Shown here: positions 35,247-43,313 of the stretch, one piece after another | Numbering within the stretch: the first letter of the stretch is position 1 | Layout: the number at the start of each line of letters is the position of its first letter | Program-made: the position numbers and the translations under genes | Assembly: GCF_001729485.1 (NCBI RefSeq) | Contig: NZ_CP017157.1 | Coordinates: 7,874,001-7,938,000, forward strand | Reading direction: 5' to 3' | Origin: Streptomyces lydicus | GTDB taxonomy: Bacteria; Actinomycetota; Actinomycetes; Streptomycetales; Streptomycetaceae | DNA length: 64,000 nt | Notes under the pieces: model-generated | Databases searched by the model: none | What the model saw: the letters and a program-made list of their open reading frames with translations, nothing else | What the model was told of the DNA's origin: nothing

Positions 35247-37265
35247 ATGGGGAGCATCACGCTGAGGGTCGAACAGGACCACGTCGAGGGCGTCGCCAAG
35301 CTGAATGATCCAGTCGGTGCGGTGATTGAGCTTATCTGGAACGCACTTGACGCCGACGCAACTTCCGTCACCGTGGAAATCGAGCGTAATGAGTTCGACG
35401 GCGTCAGCAAGGTGATTGTCTCGGATGACGGTCACGGCATGCCAGCCGAGTCCTGCCCCTCCTACTTCGATAAGCTGGGCGGCTCATGGAAGAAGGCCGC
35501 CTTAGTTTCGTTGGATAAGCGTCGGGCCATGCACGGTAGAAACGGCCAGGGTCGCGTACGCGCATTTGCGCTGGGGCAGCACGTGCGCTGGACGACCATT
35601 GGCGAGGGTGTCGACGGAAAAATGAAGACGATTATCGAGGCTGATCGTACAGCGATGCGTAACTATCGCATAGATACCTTCGGGGCGGATAATGGAGATA
35701 CCGGAACCACAGTCGAGGCGTGGGGGGCAATTCCTGGTCTGGATCGATTGCTGAACACCTCAAAGGTGATCTCGGCGTTGACGACGGAATTTGCTCTGTA
35801 TCTCGAAACCTACCCAGATTCATCAGTGACGTTCGATGGGGAGCGGGTTGATCCAGGGCAGGTGCAAGTCCACTCTGCTGTGTACACCCTAGGTGACGAC
35901 GGCGAGTTCCCTGGTCCCGAACTAAGGGTTATTGAATGGCGTAAAGTCGTAACGCGCGAGCTTGCGCTTTGCGACTCAAGGCGGATGCCGTTGGTAAAGC
36001 TCCGCCCGGAGATTCAGGCGCCAGGATTCAATTTCACAGCCTATCTGTCGTGGCAGGGATTTGAGGATCGGCCGCAGGATCTAGCTTTGGTGGACTGGGA
36101 TGAGGATTCCCCAGCCTCCGCAGTGGTAGAGCAGGCAAGAGGGCGCCTTCGGGAGCACTTCCGGAGTAGGGTCGATGACCGTCGCCGGGAACAGGTCCTG
36201 GAGTGGCAGAGGGAGCAGGTTTACCCCTACGAGGGAGAGGCCACAGAGCCGACGGAGCTCACTGAGCGTGAAGCCTTCGATACGGTAGCAACGACTATCG
36301 CGAAGCACATCCCTAAAGCCCGTAACGCCAGAAGAGCCACGCTAGGTCTGCTGAAGGAGACGCTAGCTGCAAAGCCCGATCAGACGCCGCAAATTCTTGA
36401 GCGATTCTTCTCCCTGTCCCGCCAGGAGAAAGAGGAACTCGGACTTCTACTGAAGCGTACAAGTCTAACCTCTCTGATTCGCACATCCACAGAGGTTACT
36501 GACCGGCTTGACTTCCTTCGCGCCCTGGAGATACTGCTCTTCGACCCTGAAGCGAAAAAGGTGACAAGAGAGCGGGATCAGTTGCATAAGATCCTGGAGA
36601 ATGAGGCTTGGGTATTTGGCGAAGAATATTCGCTCATGGTCAGTGAACGTGGCCTCTCGGAAGTTCTTCGAAAACATCTGTCGATCCTCAGGGTGCCTGA
36701 GCCTGCAGACACTAATGTGCGCGTCCTGGATGGAAGCACTGGGAGAGTCGACCTGATGCTCTCGAAGACAACGGTTTGGGTGCAAAAACCTCATCACCTG
36801 GTCGTGGAGCTCAAACGTCCAAACGTAAGACTCGGTATGGCCGAGTATTCACAGCTGGTGAAATACGCAACTACCGTCATCGCTGATGAACGCTTTAGAA
36901 GCACCGAGGCGAACTGGGACTTCTGGCTCATTGGAAATTCCATGGATGACGTCTTGCGGAACCTCACGTGTCAGCCACACTTGCCCCCAGGTCAGGTCAA
37001 CACGATCGGTAACGCAAGACTATGGGTCCGCGAGTGGAGTGAAGTTATCCAGGAGTGTAAGCAGCGGCTTCACTTTTACCGGGACAGGCTCGACTATCAG
37101 TCCACGGATGAGCATGCTCTGGAGTACCTGGTGCGCAAGCACGCGCATGCGACGCCGACGGTCCTGCTGCCCGACGACGAGGACGTTGTGGAGGAGCCGG
37201 CTGGAGCCATCCCGCCTCCACGCGATGGGCAGTCGGCGCAAGCGCCTACGACGTTGACGGACTAG
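35247..37265 (+). CDS. GHKL ATPase-nuclease fusion, copy 2
   Basis: Full-length 672-residue copy of the gene at 13774-15792. All ATPase motifs and the Asp502/Glu521/Lys523 core are unchanged, so the cell would carry two intact copies. Confidence 0.8.
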   Translation: MGSITLRVEQDHVEGVAKLNDPVGAVIELIWNALDADATSVTVEIERNEFDGVSKVIVSDDGHGMPAESCPSYFDKLGGSWKKAALVSLDKRRAMHGRNGQGRVRAFALGQHVRWTTIGEGVDGKMKTIIEADRTAMRNYRIDTFGADNGDTGTTVEAWGAIPGLDRLLNTSKVISALTTEFALYLETYPDSSVTFDGERVDPGQVQVHSAVYTLGDDGEFPGPELRVIEWRKVVTRELALCDSRRMPLVKLRPEIQAPGFNFTAYLSWQGFEDRPQDLALVDWDEDSPASAVVEQARGRLREHFRSRVDDRRREQVLEWQREQVYPYEGEATEPTELTEREAFDTVATTIAKHIPKARNARRATLGLLKETLAAKPDQTPQILERFFSLSRQEKEELGLLLKRTSLTSLIRTSTEVTDRLDFLRALEILLFDPEAKKVTRERDQLHKILENEAWVFGEEYSLMVSERGLSEVLRKHLSILRVPEPADTNVRVLDGSTGRVDLMLSKTTVWVQKPHHLVVELKRPNVRLGMAEYSQLVKYATTVIADERFRSTEANWDFWLIGNSMDDVLRNLTCQPHLPPGQVNTIGNARLWVREWSEVIQECKQRLHFYRDRLDYQSTDEHALEYLVRKHAHATPTVLLPDDEDVVEEPAGAIPPPRDGQSAQAPTTLTD

Positions 37266-37288
37266 CGTGGTGGGCTGTGGCGGTGAGG

Positions 37289-37590
37289 GTCTCAGATGTG
37301 GTCTCAGTACCGGCTTCATCCACCGGCGTCCGCCGCCGTTCATTGACGCGTGCGAGCTTGCTGTGACCTGGGTCGTCCAGCGCGCGGACTGCAGTGGACG
37401 CTATCGCAGCAAGATCGGACAACTCGTAATGCGTAGGCTCGGCCCGCCACCAGAGGCGCTTCCCTGGGACCGCGAGCTCGTCTGGGCGTGTCGGGCAGCC
37501 GAAAGGGCGGGCGCAATCGCTGGCGGCGGGCCCGCTCGGGTTTGATGGTGTGATTGGCGGGGCGCGACGCCAGTCTCATCAGCAGTCTCA
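37289..37590. promoter_or_regulatory. GTCTCA arm-type repeats at the right end of copy 2
   Basis: Pairs at 37289/37301 (GTCTCA) and 37571/37583 (CAGTCTCA), both 12 bases apart, match those left of the internal junction. Here only the element side of the core has arm sites, as expected for an attR. No gene lies in 37266-37686. Confidence 0.5.
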
Positions 37591-37686
37591 TCCGCCCCCG
37601 TTCGCGCCCGTTCAGCAGGTCAGCGCCAGGGGGCACTGCCTCGAAATTGAACGCTCCTGAACTGTCACGAACCCCAGCATGCAGAG

Positions 37687-37740
37687 TTGGAAAGCGTGTT
37701 GGGGGCAACCCCTCACGAGTTCGAATCTCGTATCCTCCGC
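37687..37740 (+). other. attR of copy 2 (tRNA-Ser 3' half)
   Basis: Identical to 16214-16267: TTGGAAA, variable arm, T-arm and ATCCTCCGC. The identity stops after CCGC, where copy 1 continues CA and this site continues ACTCGCC, so the shared core ends at 37740. The recombination site lies inside this 54-base segment. Confidence 0.85.
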
Positions 37741-37757
37741 ACTCGCCCAGCAGGGCA

Positions 37758-37796
37758 GACGAAGGTCCCGACCGCTCAGCGGCCGGGACCTTCGTC
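37758..37796 (+). terminator. tRNA-Ser-type terminator hairpin, second copy
   Basis: GACGAAGGTCCCG (37758-37770) pairs with CGGGACCTTCGTC (37784-37796), and the stem continues inward with one mismatch. It resembles the perfect hairpin at 40022-40060 and probably descends from the same tRNA terminator. Confidence 0.7.
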
Positions 37797-38067
37797 GTTC
37801 CGCGGCTTCGGTTGCCCTGGCGGCCTCGCTGATCGCTGGGCGTCACGGCAGGTGACCGCTGCCTGCTTGGTTCACGGTGAGGTCCTGACCGGCGGCCCTG
37901 CCGTCAGGACGGAGAATGCGAAGCCGGGTGAGAAGCCGGACCCCTCAGCCGCGCGGGCGGATGCGAACGTCCAGCCTGCTCCTCACCGGCGTCTGCACCG
38001 TCTCTGAAGAAGCTGTCGGGCCGTCGCCCGTACTACCGGAGCCGACTGCATCGGCGCCGTCCCGCGG

Positions 38068-38307
38068 GCACTCGGCGGCTTTCTGCGCCCGCCGGGTGCG
38101 CGTCGCGTCGGAGCGCATGGGGATCGCCGGCGGCCTGCGGCGCGGAGCCGGACCAGTTCGCTCACATCAGCATGGGCTCCTACGTGCGCCTCGAACAGGG
38201 CCGTTCCACCCAGCCGTCCCCGAGATACACGACACACTCGCCAGGGCCCTCGGCTCGACGAAGCAGCGCGCAGGCACACCTGTACCTGGCCGGTGCCGGC
38301 AACCCTG
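38068..38307 (+). pseudogene. decayed XRE-type (MmyB-like) HTH regulator
   Basis: Fragments in different frames spell a familiar actinomycete HTH family: LGGFLR, RRVRVASERMGI, LRRG, then SHISMGSYVRLEQGRSTQPS, TLARALG and AHLYLAGAGNP. At least three frameshifts separate the pieces and no start codon fits. This shows decay in the remnant unit independent of the copy 2 indel patch. Confidence 0.65.
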
Positions 38308-38345
38308 ACGTGTACGCGCGGGCCCTCCGGACGTCAGCCGCACCC

Positions 38346-38388
38346 TGACTGCGCCCCGGCTGGTGATCGGGCAGCCGGGGCGCAGTCA
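38346..38388 (+). terminator. perfect 17-bp hairpin after the HTH pseudogene
   Basis: TGACTGCGCCCCGGCTG (38346-38362) and CAGCCGGGGCGCAGTCA (38372-38388) pair without mismatch around a nine-base loop. It lies just past the end of the decayed gene, as its former terminator. Confidence 0.75.
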
Positions 38389-38887
38389 ACAGCGACGCCG
38401 GCGCGCCTCATCGAGGCGGGACGTCTGGGCGTGGGCGGCGGAAGTGACAGTGACGGGATGTCGTCGTGCAGCCTCATGCCGCGCCGCACTCAAACGCCTG
38501 ACACCTCGGTTTGAGTGGAGAGTTCAGCACCTGTCAGGCATACGGGGTTCCGCGGCTCTAGTCGCGTAAAGCGCAGTCGACACAGGTTCGTCAGCTGCGA
38601 ACACACCCCCAGGCGGAGCGAACGGCACAGAGGAGCCAAGTTCACGTACAGACGAGAGGCTGGGAGACAGCGCCGCACACCCTGGAACTCAAACCATCGC
38701 GCAAAAGTAGCCAAAAAAAGTCAATATCAATCTCAATCATCAAACAGATAGTCACTCATGCCTGCAATACAACAATCAGATGCAACTCGAAGAACCACCC
38801 TCTAGCATCTCTAGGGAGTGGCGATACGCACAGTCACGCCACCCTAGGACCCCAAGACATCGACATAAAGCCAGGAAAGGGCAGAGC
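38389..38887. other. gene-free stretch with low-GC segment before the ParB-like gene
   Basis: No gene is supported. The segment 38700-38780 is unusually A/T-rich for this genome (runs such as CCAAAAAAAGTCAATATCAA), a sign of foreign origin and a likely promoter region for the downstream gene. Confidence 0.45.
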
Positions 38888-39847
38888 GTGACCGAGGAAG
38901 GCAGTGATGATCCGCGCCCATACACCGAGATCACCGAAGTGACACCCGATAAGTGTTCGGCCTGGATGGAAAAGAGGACGTGCAACCGCGTCCCCTTGAA
39001 GCGCTCCAACGTGGACAAATTCAAGAGCATCCTAAGAAATGGGCAGTTTCGCACTACACACCAAGGGTTCGCTCTGGACTCGCACGGCTGCCTCATCGAC
39101 GGGCAGCACCGGGCCGCCGCCATCATCGAGACCGGCATCACCGTGACCGCACAGGTCACGTACCACCTCAGCCCGGAAGCCTTTGCTGCGATTGACGGCG
39201 GTCGCGTCCGTGCAGCTGGCGACTTCGTCGCACAGATCACGGAGATGAGGCAGAGCAACTCCAACGTGTATGCGGCCGCGCTCAAGATCCTCGCAAACCG
39301 CGCAGCTGGCCTTCACTGGATGCGCTGGACCAGCGGGCGACTGACCGCCGAACAGGTGCAGGATTTAGTCCCGAGGTGGCCAGTCGACGAGGAGCGCATC
39401 GTCCGCCTCGTCGGCAAGGGGAAACAATGCCACTCCAGCGCGACGGGATTGATTGTTGCGCGCAAGATCATTACAGAAGTATGGCCGGAGAACATCGCCG
39501 ACCTGTTCTTTGACGGCATCGGCGAGACCAGCCGAGAATTTGTCGGACGGGACCCTCGCGCCTTATACACGAACACCATGATCAATGTGAACCGCGGGGT
39601 CGTGAGCAGGGACAGTGTTCAGCAATCGGCCCAGGCCATCAAAGCTTTCAACGCGCTCGTTTCGGGCGAATCCATCGGCACACTTAAGAAAATGAAGGCG
39701 GCAGGCGTAAAGATCATCAGGGATCGGCGAACCGGCAAGGAGATCCAGCAGGAGTATCCTCCGGACCGTTATCCGGAAGTCATTCAGCCGGCGATCAACA
39801 TCAGTGACAAGTGGCTTGGGGATGACGGCACGAGGTCGATCGGGTAG
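38888..39847 (+). CDS. ParB/Srx-like (DGQHR-type) protein of a mobile remnant
   Basis: A 319-residue protein. Residues of about 10-110 resemble the ParB-N/sulfiredoxin fold: RSNVDKFKSILRNGQF, THQGFALDSHGCLIDGQHR (the DGQHR motif) and AAAIIETGITVTAQV. The rest is helical with no ParB HTH that I can see, ending in a basic KKMKAAGVKIIRDRRTGKE segment. The GTG at 38888 follows AGGAAAGG; the longer frame from 38780 has no site. Such proteins are common in phages and mobile elements, and some have nucleotide-hydrolysing activity. The only intact gene in the remnant unit. Confidence 0.6.
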   Translation: MTEEGSDDPRPYTEITEVTPDKCSAWMEKRTCNRVPLKRSNVDKFKSILRNGQFRTTHQGFALDSHGCLIDGQHRAAAIIETGITVTAQVTYHLSPEAFAAIDGGRVRAAGDFVAQITEMRQSNSNVYAAALKILANRAAGLHWMRWTSGRLTAEQVQDLVPRWPVDEERIVRLVGKGKQCHSSATGLIVARKIITEVWPENIADLFFDGIGETSREFVGRDPRALYTNTMINVNRGVVSRDSVQQSAQAIKAFNALVSGESIGTLKKMKAAGVKIIRDRRTGKEIQQEYPPDRYPEVIQPAINISDKWLGDDGTRSIG

Positions 39848-39952
39848 ACGCTCTGCACGAGTGCGCTCCGCACTGGGGAGTCCGGACGGGCGAACTGCAC
39901 CACCACAGGTCAGGACGTTCATGACCATCACCGAACAGTCAGACAGACATGC

Positions 39953-40004
39953 GGAAAGCGTGTTGGGGGCACCCCCTCACAAGTTCGAATCTCGCATCCT
40001 CCGC
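39953..40004 (+). other. oldest tRNA-Ser 3' fragment (diverged att)
   Basis: GGAAAGCGTGTTGGGGGC is followed by ACCCCCTCAC, AAGTTCGAATCTCGCATCCTCCGC. It differs from the other two att cores at four or so positions, in the variable arm, the T-stem and the acceptor-proximal region. It is followed by the intact tRNA terminator, so this is probably the original 3' end of the chromosomal tRNA gene, displaced first and no longer under selection. Confidence 0.75.
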
Positions 40005-40021
40005 GCTCGCCCAGCAGGGCA

Positions 40022-40060
40022 GACGAAGGTCCCGACCGCTCGGCGGTCGGGACCTTCGTC
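40022..40060 (+). terminator. original tRNA-Ser terminator
   Basis: A perfect 18-base stem, GACGAAGGTCCCGACCGC with its complement, around a TCG loop, 17 bases after the tRNA fragment. Position and strength fit the native terminator of the displaced tRNA gene. Confidence 0.75.
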
Positions 40061-40343
40061 GTTGTCCGGTCGCAGTTTTCCCACTCCCACGGCGGCACCG
40101 GAAGCTACCCGGGTCCAAGGCGGCGCTCAGCCGCAGCGGGGTCATCACGATGCGCGGGTCGGTGGCGCTGGCTGCTGCGGTGCAGGCAGGCCCGTGGGTC
40201 GGGAATCCGGGTCACGCCGGGGTCATGCCTTGCGCACGGTCCACGCGTCGGTCATGCGGAACCCGGTTGCGCCGCGGATGATTGATCAAACCGGCATTTT
40301 TCCGTTCTGCCATGAACGGTGACCTGCGGCGAGGGAGACCTGT

Positions 40344-41573
40344 ATGGCCGAGCCACTGCCCGCACGAGGTAAGACAATTCCGGACCGGTCGGCAAGAGAC
40401 CGCTACCCGGCGCATGAGGAGGAACCCGGAGCCGTGGCCGACCTCAGGCGCACCGGGATCAATCCGAATTTCTGGTATCCGGTCGCGGTGTCCGGGAGCG
40501 TGCGGAGGAACAAGACGTTCGCTGCCGCGTTCGCGGGTGAGCGGATCGTGTTGTATCGCGGTGAGAGCGGTGCGGTCTACGCGCTGGAGGACCGGTGTGC
40601 CCACCGACAGGTGCCGCTGAGCATGGGGGTCGTGGAAGGCGACACGCTCCGCTGCTGCTATCACGCCTGGGCCTACCGAGGAAACGGCCGCATCTCCCAG
40701 ATCCCGTATCTGCCCAAGGGGGTCGACCGGCCGCCGCGCGGGGTGCGCGCCTACCCGGTCCGCGAGGCGTACGGCCTCGTTTTCGTCTTCCCGGGTGACC
40801 GGGAGAAGGCGGCTACGGCGCGCCTGCCCGAGTTGCCGGAGTTCGATTCGGCCAGGCACCGGACGATGACTTTTTCGCGCACCGTCCGCTGTCACTACTC
40901 GTTCATGCACGAGAATTTGCTCGACATGAATCACCAGTTCCTGCACCGCGGCATCCTCGGCAGGATCCAGCCCAAGCTCCTCGGGTACGAATCCGGTCCG
41001 CAATCCGTGGAGGCCCGGTATTTGTTCACCCAGGCCGGCGGGAAGAAGGACCGCGGCGCCGGTCTGCTCGCCGCCGAGGGGATCGGCGGCGGTAAATCGG
41101 CCGACGTCATCACGATCCGCACCGAATACCCCTATCAGACCCTCCACCTGGTCCCCGAGAAAGCCGAACGCCCGGCCTTCTCGCTCTGGGCGGCCTACGT
41201 ACCGGAGGACGCCGAGCAGCGCACCAATCACGCCTACGGCCTGCTGATGATTGAGAAGCCGCCGATCCCGGGGGCGCTTCATCTCGCCTGGCCGTTCATC
41301 CGGCGCTTCACCGAGCGGGTGTTCGCCCAGGACCGGATGGCGGTCGAGGCCGAGCAGCGTGCCTGGGACGAGCAGGGCGAGGACCGGAACCGTGAGGTCT
41401 TCCCGCTGATCCTCGATGTCCGCGACGTGTTGCGCTCCAACGGCGTTCCCATCGACCCGGAGTCCGCCCTGTGCGGTGCCGCAGCGCTCTGCGGCACCGC
41501 ACCGCGGACCGGTGCGACCTCAGACGACGAGCCGAACCAGTCGGCCGGCCGGGACGAACCACCGTCCGCCTAG
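40344..41573 (+). CDS. Rieske-type aromatic-ring/oxidative demethylase-like oxygenase
   Basis: A 409-residue oxygenase alpha-subunit-like protein. Residues of about 35-150 form the Rieske domain: CAHR and, 17 residues on, CCYH, the two Cys and two His that hold the 2Fe-2S cluster. The catalytic domain has ENLLDMNHQFLH, the Asp/His/His motif for mononuclear iron as in vanillate O-demethylase-type enzymes. It needs a reductase partner, not seen nearby. The ATG at 40344 has GAGGGA upstream. It is the first gene in chromosomal DNA beyond the remnant unit. The substrate is unknown; the acidic C-terminal tail after about residue 370 is extra. Confidence 0.8.
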   Translation: MAEPLPARGKTIPDRSARDRYPAHEEEPGAVADLRRTGINPNFWYPVAVSGSVRRNKTFAAAFAGERIVLYRGESGAVYALEDRCAHRQVPLSMGVVEGDTLRCCYHAWAYRGNGRISQIPYLPKGVDRPPRGVRAYPVREAYGLVFVFPGDREKAATARLPELPEFDSARHRTMTFSRTVRCHYSFMHENLLDMNHQFLHRGILGRIQPKLLGYESGPQSVEARYLFTQAGGKKDRGAGLLAAEGIGGGKSADVITIRTEYPYQTLHLVPEKAERPAFSLWAAYVPEDAEQRTNHAYGLLMIEKPPIPGALHLAWPFIRRFTERVFAQDRMAVEAEQRAWDEQGEDRNREVFPLILDVRDVLRSNGVPIDPESALCGAAALCGTAPRTGATSDDEPNQSAGRDEPPSA

Positions 41574-41726
41574 CTGCCCGCCTCGAGCCGGTGGGTCTTC
41601 AGCGTGCGGAGGAGGGACCGTGAGGCACGCCCACGGCGTCTGAGGGGATCCGGGGGCTTCCGGGCGGACGATCGGGTCCGTGCGGGAGTATCTGCGTACG
41701 GAGTCCGCATCCCACCAGGGGTGCCG

Positions 41727-41849
41727 ATGAAGCGCGTTCGCAGGCTCACCCACGGCACGACCGGCCGCGTCGTGGAGGTTGCGGACATTCCCTGCCCTGG
41801 TGACCGCGCGGAGGTGCGGTTCATTACCCGATTGGAGCGGTGGGCGTAA
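41727..41849 (+). CDS. 40-residue protein coupled to a glycosyltransferase gene
   Basis: A short basic protein (LTHGTTGRVVEVADIP) that looks like a small beta domain. Its stop overlaps the next start as TAATG, suggesting translational coupling. CAGGGG lies upstream of the ATG. It could also be only a leader for the glycosyltransferase. No family recognised. Confidence 0.4.
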   Translation: MKRVRRLTHGTTGRVVEVADIPCPGDRAEVRFITRLERWA

Positions 41850-42613
41850 TGCCGATCTTCTCTGTCATCACCCCGGTGTATGCCGGGGGCGATGCCTACC
41901 TACCCGAGACCTACGAGTCTGTAGCTTCCCAGCGGCTCCCGGCGGGCTGGTCTCTGCAGTGGGTGGTGCAGGAGGACGGAAAGACCGGTAAGCCACTCGA
42001 CCAGCTGCCGGATCTTCCGTGGATCTCGAAGGGTGCCGGCCGTACGGGGGGAGCTGCACGCGCGCGCACGCTTGCCCTGCACCGCGCCGCGGGCCTGCTC
42101 ACCCGGGCACTCGACGCCGACGACCTGTTCGCCGACGAATACACGGTCAGCCGCGACATCGAGGCTCTGGCCGCCAATCCTGACCTCGCGTGGACCGTAG
42201 CGCCTTGCCTCGACCTCTACCCGGACGGCCGGCTCGTCCCCGGCCCGTACGACCCCGAACCCGGCCGTCTGCCGCCCCACTTCCTGGCCGAGGGGCTGCG
42301 CCGTGGCGCCCTTCCGGTGATGGGCACCACGGCGACGATCTACACAGACCTCATCGCGCTCCACGGCGGCTGGCCGGCCATCCCCGCTTTCGAGGACGTA
42401 GGCCCCTTGCTGGCGGCCGAGGCCGTCTCCCAGGGCTGGATGCAGGAGAAGCCTGGCGAGATCTATCGGAAGCATCCTGACCAGTCGACCGAGGACCCTG
42501 AGTACGACGACGCAGAAGAGCAGGCCACGCGCGTCGCGATAGTCCTGGATCGCTCCGACGCGCTCCGCGACCTCGGTTGGACGTGGCGCCCCGGGAAACC
42601 CGCCACTGTCTAG
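41849..42613 (+). CDS. GT-A (family 2) glycosyltransferase-like protein
   Basis: A 254-residue protein starting FSVITPVYAGGDAYLPETYES, the classic start of the GT2 nucleotide-sugar fold, followed by QWVVQEDG and ALDADDLF, which supplies the metal-binding DxD-type motif. FEDVGPLLAAEAVSQGW resembles the acceptor-side helix of GT2 enzymes. It would transfer a sugar from a nucleotide donor; target unknown. ATG 41849 overlaps the stop of the small upstream gene; GTG 41840 is an alternative. Confidence 0.75.
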   Translation: MPIFSVITPVYAGGDAYLPETYESVASQRLPAGWSLQWVVQEDGKTGKPLDQLPDLPWISKGAGRTGGAARARTLALHRAAGLLTRALDADDLFADEYTVSRDIEALAANPDLAWTVAPCLDLYPDGRLVPGPYDPEPGRLPPHFLAEGLRRGALPVMGTTATIYTDLIALHGGWPAIPAFEDVGPLLAAEAVSQGWMQEKPGEIYRKHPDQSTEDPEYDDAEEQATRVAIVLDRSDALRDLGWTWRPGKPATV

Positions 42614-42674
42614 CTGCGCTCCGTCGGAATGCCGTGCGGGCGTCCCCGACCTCAGGGCCTTCGAGTCGGCCGAG

Positions 42675-43169
42675 TCACCCCGGCGTCCCGCCGCCGAGGC
42701 TTCTGTTTATTGCCAGATCTGCTCGGGCTGCCTTGTGGAGGACGTTCAGGGCCTCAACGACCGAAGACCCCAACTCGCGGCCGTTGCCGGAATCGCCGGC
42801 CGGGTCACGGACGCGCCTCAGGACGGCCCAGAGGCGCTCGTTGACCACCATCGCGGCCTGCGAAGCCGCGTCATCGCTCAGCAGCACAAGACCTTCGAAC
42901 AGTATCGAGCGCCGGGCCTCCGCAGCCTCCATCGCCGACAGCGGTTCGGAAGCGTCCGCGCCGTGCTCCCGTGCTTCGACCGTCTGCCTGGCGGCCCGGA
43001 TCGCTTCTTTGACGCAGGAAACGTACTCGATGTAGGTGTCGAGCTTGCGTTCGTCCCAGCGAGTGGCCATGGTCTGCCGGAACTTGGTCCGCTCGGCCAG
43101 GCTGGTGGCGAAGAACGAGGTGGCCGCGCCCAGCAAGACACCGACTAACGGGATGACCTGACTTAGCAT
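42675..43169 (-). CDS. membrane-anchored protein of unknown function
   Basis: A 164-residue protein. The N-terminal membrane helix (VIPLVGVLLGAATSFFATSLAE) precedes a cytoplasmic helical domain with RWDERKLDTYIEYVSCVKEAIR and a C-terminal NVLHKAARADLAI segment. This layout is common among short actinobacterial proteins of unknown role. A TTG at 43178 is another start; no clear ribosome site separates them. Confidence 0.55.
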   Translation of the reverse strand: MLSQVIPLVGVLLGAATSFFATSLAERTKFRQTMATRWDERKLDTYIEYVSCVKEAIRAARQTVEAREHGADASEPLSAMEAAEARRSILFEGLVLLSDDAASQAAMVVNERLWAVLRRVRDPAGDSGNGRELGSSVVEALNVLHKAARADLAINRSLGGGTPG

Positions 43170-43313
43170 GCGGCTCAAGCTAGCGGCCTGAAGCGAGTTG
43201 CAGAAGACCTCGTTCGGGCAGGTCAGGGCCGGCTGCAGCAGCTCGTGCTGCGCGGCCTGGGCTGCGAGGAGGATGCCGCCCCGCCCGTTCGGCGTGCGCG
43301 GTGCTTGGTGAGG

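Larger units (their letters stand above)
16270..37740. mobile_element. AICE copy 2 (complete, tRNA-Ser-integrated)
   Basis: This is a complete integrative and conjugative element between two tRNA-Ser 3' sequences (16214-16269 and 37687-37740). It carries the standard AICE modules: Int/Xis next to att, a prim-pol plus helicase-like replication pair, TraB-type double-stranded DNA transfer with small spread proteins, and a GntR/Nudix/XRE control region of the kind known from pSAM2. Cargo lies at the right end. It directly abuts copy 1. Several genes carry frameshifts here that are absent from copy 1. Confidence 0.92.
37741..40004. mobile_element. remnant insertion unit at the same tRNA-Ser site
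   Basis: This 2.3 kb unit lies between the att site of copy 2 and a third, diverged tRNA-Ser 3' fragment. Its first 60 bases resemble the 60 bases after the third fragment (the shared motif CGCCCAGCAGGGCAGACGA followed by a GAAGGTCCCG hairpin), so the tRNA-flanking terminator region is present twice. The unit has no integrase. It carries a decayed HTH regulator, a strong terminator and one intact ParB-like gene. I read it as the stub of an older integrative element or satellite. Confidence 0.65.
39848..40343. other. junction of mobile DNA and chromosome
   Basis: Besides the third tRNA fragment and its terminator, no gene is seen. The promoter of the Rieske gene should lie in 40230-40330. A 172-codon frame across this stretch has no ribosome site and runs through the terminator. 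Confidence 0.5.
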
